From positions 6,045,501 through 6,109,500 of the forward strand of contig NZ_CP129137.1 in NCBI RefSeq assembly GCF_030406905.1: DNA of 64,000 nt. Reading direction: 5' to 3'. The position numbers and the translations under genes are program-made. Below are positions 35,984 through 44,765 of this stretch, piece by piece (the first letter of the stretch is position 1; each line of letters opens with the position of its first letter). Below the pieces are notes generated by a model. The model was not told where the DNA came from. It saw nothing but the letters and a program-made list of their open reading frames with translations, and did no database searches. The DNA is from Streptomyces sp. HUAS CB01. Lineage in GTDB: Bacteria > Actinomycetota > Actinomycetes > Streptomycetales > Streptomycetaceae.

Positions 35984-38113
35984 TCACGCGGGGACGCTCG
36001 CCACGCCCTGCGCCAGGAACCGCTTGCCGTTGACGCGCTCGCTGACGCCCTCGCGGTCCAGGTACGGCGTGATGCCGCCCAGGTGGAAGGGCCAGCCGGC
36101 GCCGGTGATCAGGCAGAGGTCGATGTCCTGCGCCTCGGCGACGACACCCTCCTCCAGCATCAGCCCGATCTCCTGCGCCACCGCGTCCAGGACGCGGGCG
36201 CGGACCTGCTCCTCCGTCAGGACGCTGTCGCCCTGCTTCAGCAGCGCGGCGACCTCCGGGTCCAGCTCCGGCTTCCCGGAGTCGTACACGTAGAAGCCGC
36301 GCTTGCCGGCCTCGACGACCGCCTTCAGGTTGGGGGAGACCGTGAAGCGCTCCGGGAAGGCGCGGTTCAGCGTCTCGGACACGTGCAGACCGATCGCCGG
36401 GCCGACCAGCTCCAGCAGCACCAGCGGCGACATCGGCAGACCGAGCGGCTCGATCGCCTTCTCGGCCGTGACGACCGGGGTGCCCTCGTCGATGACGTTC
36501 TGGATCTCGCCCATGAAGCGGGTCAGGATGCGGTTCACGACGAACGCCGGGGCGTCCTTGGTGAGCACCGCGGTCTTCTTCAGCTTCTTGGCGACGGCGA
36601 AGGCCGTGGCCAGGGAGGCGTCGTCGGTCTTCTCCCCGCGGACGATCTCCAGCAGCGGCAGCACCGCGACCGGGTTGAAGAAGTGGAAGCCGACCACGCG
36701 CTCCGGGTTCCGGAGCTTCGAGGCCATCTCCGACACCGACAGCGACGAGGTGTTGGTCGCGAGGATCGCGTGCGCCGGGGCGACCGCCTCGACCTCCGCG
36801 AACACCTTCTGCTTGACCGTCATCTCCTCGAACACGGCCTCGATGATGAAGTCCGCGTCCGCGAAGCCCTCGGCCTTGTCCAGGACACCGGTCACCAGCG
36901 CCTTGAGGCGGTTGGCCTTGTCCTGGTTGATGCGGCCCTTGCCCAGCAGCTTCTCGATCTCGGCGCGGACGTAGCCCACACCCTTGTCGACGCGCTCCTG
37001 GTCGATGTCGGTGAGGACCACCGGCACCTCCAGACGGCGCAGGAACAGCAGCGCCAGCTGAGAGGCCATCAGACCGGCGCCGACGACACCGACCTTGGTG
37101 ACCGGGCGGGCCAGCGACTTGTCCGGGGCGCCCGCGGGGCGCTTGCCGCGCTTCTGCACCAGGTTGAAGGCGTAGATGCCGGAGCGCAGTTCACCGCCCA
37201 TGATGAGGTCCGCCAGCGCGGTGTCCTCGGCGTCGAAGCCCTTCTGCAGGTCGCCGTCCTTGGCGGCCTCGATGATGTCGAGGGCCCGGTAGGCGGCCGG
37301 GGCCGCGCCGTGCACCTTGGAGTCGGCGATGAACCGGCCCCTGGCGACGGCCTGGTCCCAGGCCTCGCCGCGGTCGACCTCGGGGCGCTCCACCACGATC
37401 TCGCCCTTGAGGACGGACGCGGTCCAGATGAGCGACTGCTCCAGGAAGTCCGCGCCCTCGAAGATCGCGTCGGCGATGCCCAGCTCGTGCACCTGGACGC
37501 CCTTGAGCTGCTTGTTCTGGTTGAGCGAGTTCTCGATGATCACCGAGACCGCGCGGTCCGCCCCGATCAGGTTCGGCAGGATCGTGCAGCCGCCCCAGCC
37601 GGGGACCAGGCCGAGGAAGACCTCGGGCAGCGAGAAGGCCGGCAGGGCCTTGGAGACGGTGCGGTACGAGCAGTGCAGACCGACCTCGACACCGCCGCCC
37701 ATGGCCGCGCCGTTGTAGTACGCGAACGTCGGCACGGCCAGCGAGGCCAGCCGCTTGAAGACGTCGTGGCCGCCCTTGCCGATGGCGAGCGCGTCCTCGT
37801 GGCGCTTCAGCAGCTCGACGCCCTTGAGGTCGGCGCCGACGGCGAAGATGAACGGCTTGCCGGTGATGCCGGCACCGACGACGGCGCCCTCGGACGCCTC
37901 CTTCTCGACCTGGTCGATCGCGGCGTTCAGGTTCGCGAGCGACTGCGGGCCGAACGTCGTCGGCTTGGTGTGGTCCAGGCCGTTGTCCAGCGTGATGAGG
38001 GCGAACCTGCCCGCGCCGCCGGGGAGGTCCAGGTGGCGTACGTGCGCCTGGGTGACGACCTCGTCCGGGAACAGCTCGGCCGCGCCCTTCAGGAGCTCAG
38101 CGGTGGTGGTCAC
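35984..38113 (-). CDS. fadB: Fatty-acid oxidation complex alpha subunit (enoyl-CoA hydratase / 3-hydroxyacyl-CoA dehydrogenase)
   Basis: 709 residues. The N-terminal crotonase domain keeps both catalytic Glu residues (GGGVEVGLH and SLPEVFLGLVPGWGG). The dehydrogenase domain begins VGVVGAGLMASQLA (NAD site) and has the substrate segments ATNTSSLSV and GFHFFNPVAVLPLLEIV. It performs steps two and three of beta-oxidation. The GTG start at 38113 overlaps the fadA stop by four bases (GTGA); a longer frame upstream overlaps fadA and is not used. Order fadA-fadB with coupling fits a two-protein trifunctional complex. Confidence 0.95.
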   Translation of the reverse strand: MTTTAELLKGAAELFPDEVVTQAHVRHLDLPGGAGRFALITLDNGLDHTKPTTFGPQSLANLNAAIDQVEKEASEGAVVGAGITGKPFIFAVGADLKGVELLKRHEDALAIGKGGHDVFKRLASLAVPTFAYYNGAAMGGGVEVGLHCSYRTVSKALPAFSLPEVFLGLVPGWGGCTILPNLIGADRAVSVIIENSLNQNKQLKGVQVHELGIADAIFEGADFLEQSLIWTASVLKGEIVVERPEVDRGEAWDQAVARGRFIADSKVHGAAPAAYRALDIIEAAKDGDLQKGFDAEDTALADLIMGGELRSGIYAFNLVQKRGKRPAGAPDKSLARPVTKVGVVGAGLMASQLALLFLRRLEVPVVLTDIDQERVDKGVGYVRAEIEKLLGKGRINQDKANRLKALVTGVLDKAEGFADADFIIEAVFEEMTVKQKVFAEVEAVAPAHAILATNTSSLSVSEMASKLRNPERVVGFHFFNPVAVLPLLEIVRGEKTDDASLATAFAVAKKLKKTAVLTKDAPAFVVNRILTRFMGEIQNVIDEGTPVVTAEKAIEPLGLPMSPLVLLELVGPAIGLHVSETLNRAFPERFTVSPNLKAVVEAGKRGFYVYDSGKPELDPEVAALLKQGDSVLTEEQVRARVLDAVAQEIGLMLEEGVVAEAQDIDLCLITGAGWPFHLGGITPYLDREGVSERVNGKRFLAQGVASVPA

Positions 38114-39336
38114 TTGTCGCCTCCGGCGTCCTTGTGGTGCGGGTTCTCCCAGATGACGGTGGCGCCCATGCCGAAGCCGACGCACATCGTGGTGAGGCCG
38201 TAACGGACCTCCGGCTGCTCCTCGAACTGCCGCGCAAGCTGCGTCATCAGACGCACGCCGGAGGAGGCCAGCGGGTGGCCGAAGGCGATGGCGCCGCCGT
38301 ACTGGTTCACCCGCGCGTCGTCGTCGGCGATGCCGTAGTGCTCGAGGAAGGCGAGCACCTGGACGGCGAAGGCCTCGTTGATCTCGAACAGGCCGATGTC
38401 GCCGATGGACAGGCCCGCCTGGGCGAGGGCCTTCTCCGTCGCCGGGATCGGGCCGTAGCCCATGACCTCGGGCTCGACGCCGGCGAAGGCGTACGACACC
38501 AGGCGCATCTTGACCGGGAGGTTGTTCTCCCGGGCGAAGTCCTCGGAGGCGATCAGCGAGGCGGTGGCGCCGTCGTTCAGGCCCGCGGCGTTACCGGCGG
38601 TGACGCGGCCGTGGACGCGGAACGGGGTCTTGAGGCCCTTGAGGTTGTCCAGCGTGGTGCCCGGGCGCATCGGCTCGTCGGCGGTGACCAGACCCCAGCC
38701 GGTCTCGCCCGCCTCGGAGTTGGTACGGCGCACCGACACCGGCACCAGGTCCTGCTGGATCTTGCCGTTGGCGTACGCCTTGGCGGCCTTCTCCTGCGAG
38801 CGCACGGCGTACTCGTCGGCGCGCTGCTTGGTGATCGTCGGGTAGCGGTCGTGGAGGTTCTCGGCCGTCATGCCCATGAAGAGGGCCGACTGGTCCACGA
38901 GCTTCTCCGACACGAAGCGCGGGTTCGGGTCCACGCCCTCGCCCATGGGGTGGCGGCCCATGTGCTCCACGCCACCCGCGATCGCGATGTCGTACGCGCC
39001 GAAGGCGACGGAGCCGGCGACCGAGGTCACGGCGGTCAGCGCGCCGGCGCACATGCGGTCGATGGAGTATCCGGGCACGGACTGCGGCAGACCCGCGAGG
39101 ATGCCGGCGGTACGGCCGATCGTCAGACCCTGGTCGCCGATCTGCGTGGTCGCGGCGATGGCGACCTCGTCGATCTTCTTGGGGTCGAGGTCCGGGTTGC
39201 GGCGCAGCAGCTCCCGGATGGCCTTCACGACGAGATCGTCGGCACGGGTCTCGTGGTAGATGCCCTTCGGGCCCGCCTTGCCGAACGGGGTGCGGACGCC
39301 GTCGACGAAGACGACGTCCCTGACGGTACGAGGCAC
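38110..39336 (-). CDS. fadA: Acetyl-CoA C-acyltransferase (beta-ketothiolase)
   Basis: 408 residues. The acylated Cys lies in SIDRMCAGAL (about residue 95). The C-terminal active-site His is in GGAIAFGHPLASSG and the proton-transfer Cys in TTMCVGFGMG. It cleaves 3-ketoacyl-CoA in the last step of beta-oxidation. GTG 39336 has GGAG 8 nt upstream. First gene of the fadA-fadB operon; a TTAC/GTAA-like dyad 75 bp upstream may bind a TetR-type fatty-acid regulator. Confidence 0.96.
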   Translation of the reverse strand: MPRTVRDVVFVDGVRTPFGKAGPKGIYHETRADDLVVKAIRELLRRNPDLDPKKIDEVAIAATTQIGDQGLTIGRTAGILAGLPQSVPGYSIDRMCAGALTAVTSVAGSVAFGAYDIAIAGGVEHMGRHPMGEGVDPNPRFVSEKLVDQSALFMGMTAENLHDRYPTITKQRADEYAVRSQEKAAKAYANGKIQQDLVPVSVRRTNSEAGETGWGLVTADEPMRPGTTLDNLKGLKTPFRVHGRVTAGNAAGLNDGATASLIASEDFARENNLPVKMRLVSYAFAGVEPEVMGYGPIPATEKALAQAGLSIGDIGLFEINEAFAVQVLAFLEHYGIADDDARVNQYGGAIAFGHPLASSGVRLMTQLARQFEEQPEVRYGLTTMCVGFGMGATVIWENPHHKDAGGDK

Positions 39337-39410
39337 GATGGCTCTCCTCCAGGGTGCGGGGTGGCACTGCTGCGTGGCGCGCGGCTAAGCGTGCGCTTGC
39401 TGCCCTCATG

Positions 39411-39425
39411 CTACTTGCGGGTAAC
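39411..39425 (-). promoter_or_regulatory. Dyad upstream of fadA, possible TetR-type operator
   Basis: On the minus strand GTTACCCGCAAGTAG is an imperfect dyad (TTAC...GTAG). TTAC-N6-GTAA sites are common before actinobacterial fatty-acid genes. One mismatch in the second half-site keeps this tentative. Confidence 0.35.
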
Positions 39426-40079
39426 TGGGTTGCCCACCCCTCGTGGCGGGAGCGGCGAACGTCACACGCACGACCGGTGGCGCCGCGGCTTTCGCGCCGT
39501 GGCGCGGGACCGTCGGTCGTCGTGGCGTGGCCGTCGTGTGGTGTCCGTGTCGGCTTCGCGTGCGTGGGCGTGGGGTGGCCGTACTGGCGTGGCCGTGCCG
39601 CCTCGCGTGGTGGTCGCCGTGCGCCGTCGGAGGGCGCGTGCTGTGCGCGCCGGGTGCCGCAGTCGCGTCCGGCGCTGCCCGCGCTGCCCGCGCGGCGCCG
39701 CGCGGGTGGGCGCCTGCGCCTGCATCCGGGGGTTCCGTGCGGGGCGGGGCGGCGTGCCCGCGCCCGTGACGCCTCCGGACGTGCGGCGCCGGACGATGTC
39801 GCTCCGGCAGCGTCCGGTGCCACCGTGCGGTGCCACCGTGCGGTGCCACCGTGCGGTGCCACCGTTCGGCGCGCCACGGGGCCGCTCCGCGGCGCCCGGC
39901 GCCCGAGTACACGGAGTGCACGGGACGCTCCGGCGCACGTGGCGCTTTCGCGTGGGGCCGCGAGAAGGCCTTCCCGGGCGCCGGCCGCGACGTGTGGCGT
40001 CACCGGCCCCGGACCGACAGCCGGCCCGGTCCGCGCCGCCGTACGTCAGCGGCCCGGACCCACGCGGACGCGCCACGCG
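39426..40079. other. 650-bp stretch with no gene, strand-skewed
   Basis: The plus strand is rich in G and T and poor in A, for example around 39520-39620, and gives only low-complexity Arg/Pro/His/Ala frames. No start with a ribosome site or family match was found. It includes the 13-bp repeat array. Confidence 0.6.
39815..39866. repeat. Four tandem copies of a 13-bp repeat
   Basis: CGGTGCCACCGTG at 39815, 39828, 39841 and 39854 (last base changed). The unit is itself nearly palindromic (CGGTG-C-CACCG), so the array can form several hairpins. Confidence 0.9.
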
Positions 40080-41363
40080 TCAGGGTGTCGCCTGGAGTGC
40101 CCTCGTCAGCAGCGGCGTCACCAGTTCGACCTGCCACGGCCGCGCTCCCAGCGCGGTCAGCGCCGACGCGACCCCCTCCGGGGTCGGTTCCGCCGGCGGC
40201 TCCCAGCACAGGCGCCGCACCGTGTCCGGCGTGATCAGGTTCTCCTGGGGCAGGTTCAGCTGCTCCGCCAGCGTGGACACCCCCGCCCTCGCCGCGGACA
40301 GCCGCGCCGCCGCGGCCGGGTCCTTGTCCGCCCAGGAGCGGGGCGGAGGCGGTCCGGTCACCTGCTGCCCCGGCTGCGGGAGCTCCGCCTCCGACAACGC
40401 CCGCGCCCGGTCCACCGCCGCCTGCCACTGCTCCAGCTGACGCCGTCCCATCCGGTGCCCGAAGCCGGGCAGGGCCGTCAGCGCGTGCACATTGAGCGGG
40501 AGCGCCAGCGCGGCCTCGATGATCGCCGCGTCGCCGAGCACCTTGCCGGGGGACACGTCGCGGCGCTGCGCCACCTTGTCGCGGGCCGTCCACAACTCCC
40601 GTACGACGGCCATCTGACGGCGGCGGCGCACCTTGTGCATGCCCGACGTGCGTCGCCAGGGGTCCTTGCGCGGCGGCGCGGGCGGGGCCGAGGCGATGGC
40701 GTCGAACTCCTGACGCGCCCACTCCAGCTTCCCCTGCCGGTCGAGCTCCTTCTCCAGCGCGTCCCGCAGGTCGACCAGCAGCTCCACGTCGAGCGCCGCG
40801 TACCGCAGCCATGGCTCGGGGAGCGGGCGGGTCGACCAGTCGACCGCCGAGTGCCCCTTCTCCAGGGCGTAGCCGAGTACCGACTCGACCATGGCGCCGA
40901 GTCCCACCCGGGGGAAGCCCGCGAGCCGCCCGGCGAGCTCGGTGTCGAAGAGCCGGGACGGCAGCATGCCTATTTCGCGCAGGCACGGAAGGTCCTGGGT
41001 GGCGGCGTGGAGGATCCACTCGGTGCCGGTGAGGGCGTCGCCGAGCGCGGAGAGGTCGGGGCAGCCGACCGGGTCGACGAGGGCCGTGCCCGCGCCCTGG
41101 CGGCGCAGCTGGACGAGGTACGCGCGCTGCCCGTAGCGGTAGCCGGACGCACGCTCGGCGTCGACGGCGACGGGACCGGTCCCGGCGGCGAACGCGGCGA
41201 TCACGGACGCCAGCGACTCGGGCGTGGAGACCACCGGGGGGATGCCCTCCCGAGGCTCCAGCAGGGGGATCGGCGCCCCTTCGTCAGAGACGGCGTCGTC
41301 CGGGGGGCCGCCCCCGGTGGTGAGCAGGTCCGGCTCTGCTGCGGTCTCTTGGGCGTCGGTCAC
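40080..41363 (-). CDS. rnd: Ribonuclease D-like 3'-5' exonuclease with HRDC domain
   Basis: 427 residues. The DEDDy exonuclease residues are visible: VAVDAERASG (Asp, Glu), ATQDLPCL (Asp) and YAALDVELL (Tyr, Asp). An HRDC helix bundle follows from about residue 225 (WRRTSGMHKVRRRRQMAVVRELW), then an extra C-terminal helical region. It trims RNA 3' ends such as tRNA precursors. GTG 41363. In S. coelicolor the same gene stands between fadA and whiI. The low-complexity N-terminus (first 40 residues) is usual in actinobacteria. Confidence 0.92.
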   Translation of the reverse strand: MTDAQETAAEPDLLTTGGGPPDDAVSDEGAPIPLLEPREGIPPVVSTPESLASVIAAFAAGTGPVAVDAERASGYRYGQRAYLVQLRRQGAGTALVDPVGCPDLSALGDALTGTEWILHAATQDLPCLREIGMLPSRLFDTELAGRLAGFPRVGLGAMVESVLGYALEKGHSAVDWSTRPLPEPWLRYAALDVELLVDLRDALEKELDRQGKLEWARQEFDAIASAPPAPPRKDPWRRTSGMHKVRRRRQMAVVRELWTARDKVAQRRDVSPGKVLGDAAIIEAALALPLNVHALTALPGFGHRMGRRQLEQWQAAVDRARALSEAELPQPGQQVTGPPPPRSWADKDPAAAARLSAARAGVSTLAEQLNLPQENLITPDTVRRLCWEPPAEPTPEGVASALTALGARPWQVELVTPLLTRALQATP

Positions 41364-41391
41364 CTGTCAAGGGTATCCGTGAACGGCAAGC

Positions 41392-41421
41392 GCCCGTCGA
41401 CGGAACGTTCCGTCGACGGGC
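41392..41421. terminator. 30-bp perfect palindrome after whiI
   Basis: A 15-bp arm, GCCCGTCGACGGAAC, is followed at once by its complement. It begins 22 bp after the whiI stop and ends 28 bp before the RNase D start, so it ends whiI transcription. Confidence 0.85.
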
Positions 41422-41443
41422 ACCGGTCCCGTGTAAAGGAGGC

Positions 41444-42106
41444 TCAGTGGATGATGCCGGTGCGCAGCGCCACAGCCACCATGCCGGCGCGGTCACCGGT
41501 GCCGAGCTTGCGGGCGATGCGGGCCAGGTGGCTCTTGACCGTCAGCGCGGACAGGCCCATCGAGACGCCGATCGCCTTGTTCGACTGGCCCTCCGCGACC
41601 AGCCGGAGCACCTCCACCTCGCGGCCCGAGAGCTCGCGGTAGCCGCCCGGGTGGCTCGGGGCGCCGGGGGGACGGCGGTGCAGCCGGGCGGCCGCGGCGC
41701 CGATCGGGGCGGCTCCGGGGCGGGTGGGGTGGCCGAGGTTGGTGCGCGTACCGGTCACGACGTAGCCCTTCACCCCGCCGGCCAGCGCGTTGCGGACCGC
41801 GCCGATGTCGTCGGCGGCGGAGAGGGCGAGGCCGTTGGGCCAGCCCGCGGCGCGGGTCTCGGACAGCAGGGTGAGCCCGCTGCCGTCGGGCAGGTGGACG
41901 TCGGCCACGCAGATGTCGCGCGGGTTGCCGACGCGGGGACGGGCCTCCGCGATGGACGACGCCTCGATGACATCGCGCACCCCGAGCGCCCACAGGTGGC
42001 GGGTGACGGTGGAGCGGACGCGCGGGTCGGCCACGACGACCATGGCCGTCGGCTTGTTCGGGCGGTAGGCGACCAGGCTTGCGGGCTGCTCGAGGAGAAC
42101 GGACAC
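41444..42106 (-). CDS. whiI: Sporulation response regulator WhiI
   Basis: 220 residues. An atypical receiver domain keeps the acceptor-type Asp69 (CVADVHLPDG) but has a single acidic residue at the pocket (Asp27) and lacks the usual Lys (YVVTGT instead). The C-terminal LuxR helix-turn-helix (ELSGREVEVLRLVAEGQSNKAIGVSMG) is strong. This matches WhiI, an orphan regulator that forms heterodimers with BldM to switch on late sporulation genes. GTG 42106 has AGGAGG 5 nt upstream. Its promoter fits sigma-WhiG exactly in spacing. Control by phosphorylation is not expected. Confidence 0.93.
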   Translation of the reverse strand: MSVLLEQPASLVAYRPNKPTAMVVVADPRVRSTVTRHLWALGVRDVIEASSIAEARPRVGNPRDICVADVHLPDGSGLTLLSETRAAGWPNGLALSAADDIGAVRNALAGGVKGYVVTGTRTNLGHPTRPGAAPIGAAAARLHRRPPGAPSHPGGYRELSGREVEVLRLVAEGQSNKAIGVSMGLSALTVKSHLARIARKLGTGDRAGMVAVALRTGIIH

Positions 42107-42184
42107 CAGGCCTCCTGGGAAGGTGGGGGACGGAGCCGGCTCGGGGATGAAGCCGGGGCGAACCGTGCTTGATGGGTCACCACC

Positions 42185-42212
42185 TCTTCGGCAGCAAACC
42201 TGGTCGCCTTTA
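42185..42212 (-). promoter_or_regulatory. Sigma-WhiG promoter of whiI
   Basis: Minus strand TAAA (42212-42209), 16 bp, then GCCGAAGA (42192-42185); the sigma-WhiG consensus is TAAA-N16-GCCGATAA. It lies 79 bp before whiI, which is a known WhiG target in S. coelicolor. Confidence 0.85.
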
Positions 42213-42816
42213 GAGAAAGATCACGATTTGGTGAGTAACAATTCCGGCAATTAGGACGCGTGATCGATCATGCTGTGACTCCGTCCGGACATCCCGGCGC
42301 CCTCTCCACGGTCCCGGTCCGCGGCCGGCACCGGCCGGCGCCGCCCCGGGCGAACGGCCCCGGAGACGCCCGAGGCGTCCGCCGCGCGTCGCCGCCGACC
42401 CGGCCGCTGCGGCTGCGTCCGCCACACCCGCGGCGCGTACCCCCACCCCGGTGGCCGGGCCCGTCCGGCACCCGACGTCCGGCCCCGGCTCCCGCTCGCA
42501 CCGCGCCGGTTCGGTCTCCGGCACCCGACGTCCGGTCCCGGCTCCCGCTCGCACCGCGCCGGTTCGGTCTCCGGCACCCGACGTCCGGCCCCGGCTCCCG
42601 CTCGCACCGCGCCGGTTCGGCCTCCGCCGTCCGACGTGCCGCGCCGTCCGACGTGCCGCGCCGGTTGCGCCTCGCGTCGCCGCGCTCGCCTCGCCGCACT
42701 CCGCCTCGCCCGTTCCGGAGGCCCCGGCACGGTACCGGGCCCTTCCGCGTCCCCGTGCCCTCGGCGTCCTTCCGTGGCCCTCCGCGTCCTTCCGTCGTCC
42801 CCCGTGCCGCCGGACG
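42213..42816. other. 600-bp non-coding stretch between whiI and the DUF3000 gene
   Basis: After an AT-richer 40 bp near 42213-42255 it turns into C-rich repeats. Long open frames here exist only because of base composition and change residue content with each 53-bp repeat. It contains the 53-bp array, a 17-bp double repeat (42626-42659), then GCGTCCTTCCGT-type units near 42765-42800. Confidence 0.6.
42465..42623. repeat. 53-bp tandem repeat, three copies
   Basis: Units begin CCGGCACCCGACGTCCGG at 42465, 42518 and 42571, with one or two base differences between copies. 53 is not a multiple of three. A minisatellite that could vary in copy number between strains. Confidence 0.92.
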
Positions 42817-43482
42817 CTACGGCGCGTGCGGGCCCCTGCGCTGCGGCAGCGTGACGACGCCCGCCGCCGTGCCTTCCGGGCCCGCGGGCGGCAGGCCCGC
42901 GATCTGGCAGAGCAGGTCGCACCAGGCCGCGAGGTGCGCCGCGGTGTCCGGGGCCCCGTCGCGGCCCTCACGGGGCGTCCAGGACGCCCGGATCTCGATC
43001 TGCGTCGCAGGTCGCCGGTCCGCGAGTCCTCCGAAGTAGTGAGACCCCGCCCGGGTGACGGTGCCGCTCGGCTCCCCGTACGAGAGGTTCCGCGCCTCCA
43101 GCGCGCCCGTCAGCCACGACCAGCACACCTCCGGCAGCAGCGGGTCGGCCGCCATCTCCGGTTCCAGTTCGGCGCGCACCAGCGTCACCAGGCGGAACGT
43201 GCCCTGCCACGCCTCGTGGCCCGCGGGGTCGTGCAGCAGGACGAGCCGGCCGTCCGCGAGGTCCTCGCCGTCGTCGACGACGGCCGCCTCCAGGGCGTAC
43301 GCGTGCGGCGCGAGGCGCTGCGGCGGCCGTGCGGGGTCCACCTCGATCCCCGGCCGCAACCGTGCCCCGCACAGCGCGTCGACCGCGAGCCGGAACGCCC
43401 GCGGCACGGAGTTCCGCTCGGCGTCGTCCGTGCCCTCGGCGCCGTCGGATGGATCGGAGAACTGTCCCTGAGCCGCAGCCAT
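42817..43482 (-). CDS. DUF3000 family protein
   Basis: 221 residues, cytosolic. Recognised by [22 protein letters not shown] near the start and [20 protein letters not shown] in the middle, with a Trp/Cys-containing C-terminal helix ([19 protein letters not shown]). The family is confined to actinobacteria and has no known activity. ATG 43482; no strong ribosome site. It is divergent from hemE with only 90 bp between starts, so the two share a promoter region; in S. coelicolor the same pair is conserved, which hints at a link with haem synthesis, but this is inference. Confidence 0.82.
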   Translation of the reverse strand: MAAAQGQFSDPSDGAEGTDDAERNSVPRAFRLAVDALCGARLRPGIEVDPARPPQRLAPHAYALEAAVVDDGEDLADGRLVLLHDPAGHEAWQGTFRLVTLVRAELEPEMAADPLLPEVCWSWLTGALEARNLSYGEPSGTVTRAGSHYFGGLADRRPATQIEIRASWTPREGRDGAPDTAAHLAAWCDLLCQIAGLPPAGPEGTAAGVVTLPQRRGPHAP

Positions 43483-43572
43483 GCGGGGAAGAGTAGGCGG
43501 AACGCGGGCCCGGCGCAGGGAGGGACACCCACCCGCGCACGCTCCTTGCCCGCACATGCGAAGATTCTGGGC

Positions 43573-44685
43573 GTGAGCGCCAACGACCTTCCCCCGGCTC
43601 GGAGCACCGCCCCCGCCGGGGACGCCCCGTCCGCGGGCCAGCAGCCGACGACCGACGCCCTCCGCGATTCCGCCTTCCTGAAGGCATGCCGGCGCGAACC
43701 CGTGCCGCACACGCCCGTGTGGTTCATGCGGCAGGCGGGGCGGTCGCTGCCCGAGTACCTGAAGGTGCGCGAGGGCGTCCCGATGCTGGAGTCGTGCATG
43801 CGGCCCGAGCTCGTCACCGAGATCACGCTGCAGCCGGTACGCCGCCACAAGGTGGACGCCGCGATCTACTTCAGCGACATCGTCGTGCCGCTCAAGGCCA
43901 TCGGCATCGACCTCGACATCAAGCCCGGCGTCGGCCCCGTCGTCGCCGAGCCGATCCGCCGCCGCGAGGACCTCGCCCGGCTGCGCGACCTGACCCCCGA
44001 GGACGTCGCGTACGTCACCGAGGCGATCGGGATGCTCACCGGCGAGCTCGGCGCCACGCCGCTCATCGGTTTCGCCGGCGCCCCGTTCACCCTCGCCAGC
44101 TACCTCGTCGAGGGCGGGCCGTCCCGCAACCACGAGCACACCAAGGCGCTGATGTACGGCGACCCGCAGCTGTGGGCCGACCTGCTCGACCGGCTCGCCG
44201 AGATCACCGCGGCCTTCCTGAAGGTGCAGATCGAGGCCGGCGCCTCCGCCGTGCAGCTCTTCGACTCCTGGGTCGGCGCGCTGTCCCCCGCGGACTACCG
44301 CCGCTCGGTCATGCCCGCCTCCGCGAAGGTGTTCGCCGCGGTCGAGGGGTACGGCGTGCCGCGCATCCACTTCGGCGTCGGGACGGGCGAACTGCTCGGC
44401 CTGATGGGGGAGGCCGGCGCGGACGTCGTCGGCGTCGACTGGCGCGTACCGCTCGACGAGGCCGCCCGCAGGGTCGGGCCCGGCAAGGCGCTCCAGGGCA
44501 ACCTGGACCCGGCGGTGCTGTTCTCCACCCGGGAGGCCGTCGAGGCCAAGACCCGCGAGGTCCTGGACGCGGCGCGGGGCCTGGAGGGCCATGTCTTCAA
44601 CCTCGGCCACGGCGTCCTGCCCACCACCGACCCCGACGCCCTGACCCGCCTCGTGGAGTACGTCCACACCCGGACGGCGCGCTGA
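43573..44685 (+). CDS. hemE: Uroporphyrinogen decarboxylase
   Basis: 370 residues. It removes four carboxyl groups from uroporphyrinogen III to give coproporphyrinogen III. Signature elements are present: [15 protein letters not shown] (substrate Arg), [16 protein letters not shown] with the catalytic Asp, [17 protein letters not shown], and FNLGHGVLP near the end. GTG 43573 follows AAGATT by six bases and no ribosome site is visible, which suggests a leaderless mRNA. The gene stands 2.9 kb before the next two haem genes and is transcribed separately. Confidence 0.97.
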   Translation: MSANDLPPARSTAPAGDAPSAGQQPTTDALRDSAFLKACRREPVPHTPVWFMRQAGRSLPEYLKVREGVPMLESCMRPELVTEITLQPVRRHKVDAAIYFSDIVVPLKAIGIDLDIKPGVGPVVAEPIRRREDLARLRDLTPEDVAYVTEAIGMLTGELGATPLIGFAGAPFTLASYLVEGGPSRNHEHTKALMYGDPQLWADLLDRLAEITAAFLKVQIEAGASAVQLFDSWVGALSPADYRRSVMPASAKVFAAVEGYGVPRIHFGVGTGELLGLMGEAGADVVGVDWRVPLDEAARRVGPGKALQGNLDPAVLFSTREAVEAKTREVLDAARGLEGHVFNLGHGVLPTTDPDALTRLVEYVHTRTAR

Positions 44686-44700
44686 CCCCAGCGCCCGGGC

Positions 44701-44744
44701 GGTGACGGCCACGGCCCCGCCCCGGCGGTGCCGGCGCCGTCACC
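44701..44744. terminator. Hairpin after hemE
   Basis: GGTGACGGC (44701-44709) pairs with GCCGTCACC (44736-44744), with a 26-nt GC-rich loop; convergent genes on both sides. Confidence 0.5.
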
Positions 44745-44765
44745 CGGCGCCGCCCCCACGGGGCG

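Noticed and set aside
39406..39921. Minus-strand frame of about 170 codons rich in Arg, His, Pro and Ala
   Set aside because: Low complexity, no ribosome site, no family resemblance; explained by G/T skew of the plus strand.
42210..42971. Long minus-strand frame across the 53-bp repeats
   Set aside because: The repeat unit is not a multiple of three, so each copy is read in a different frame; openness results from GC content.
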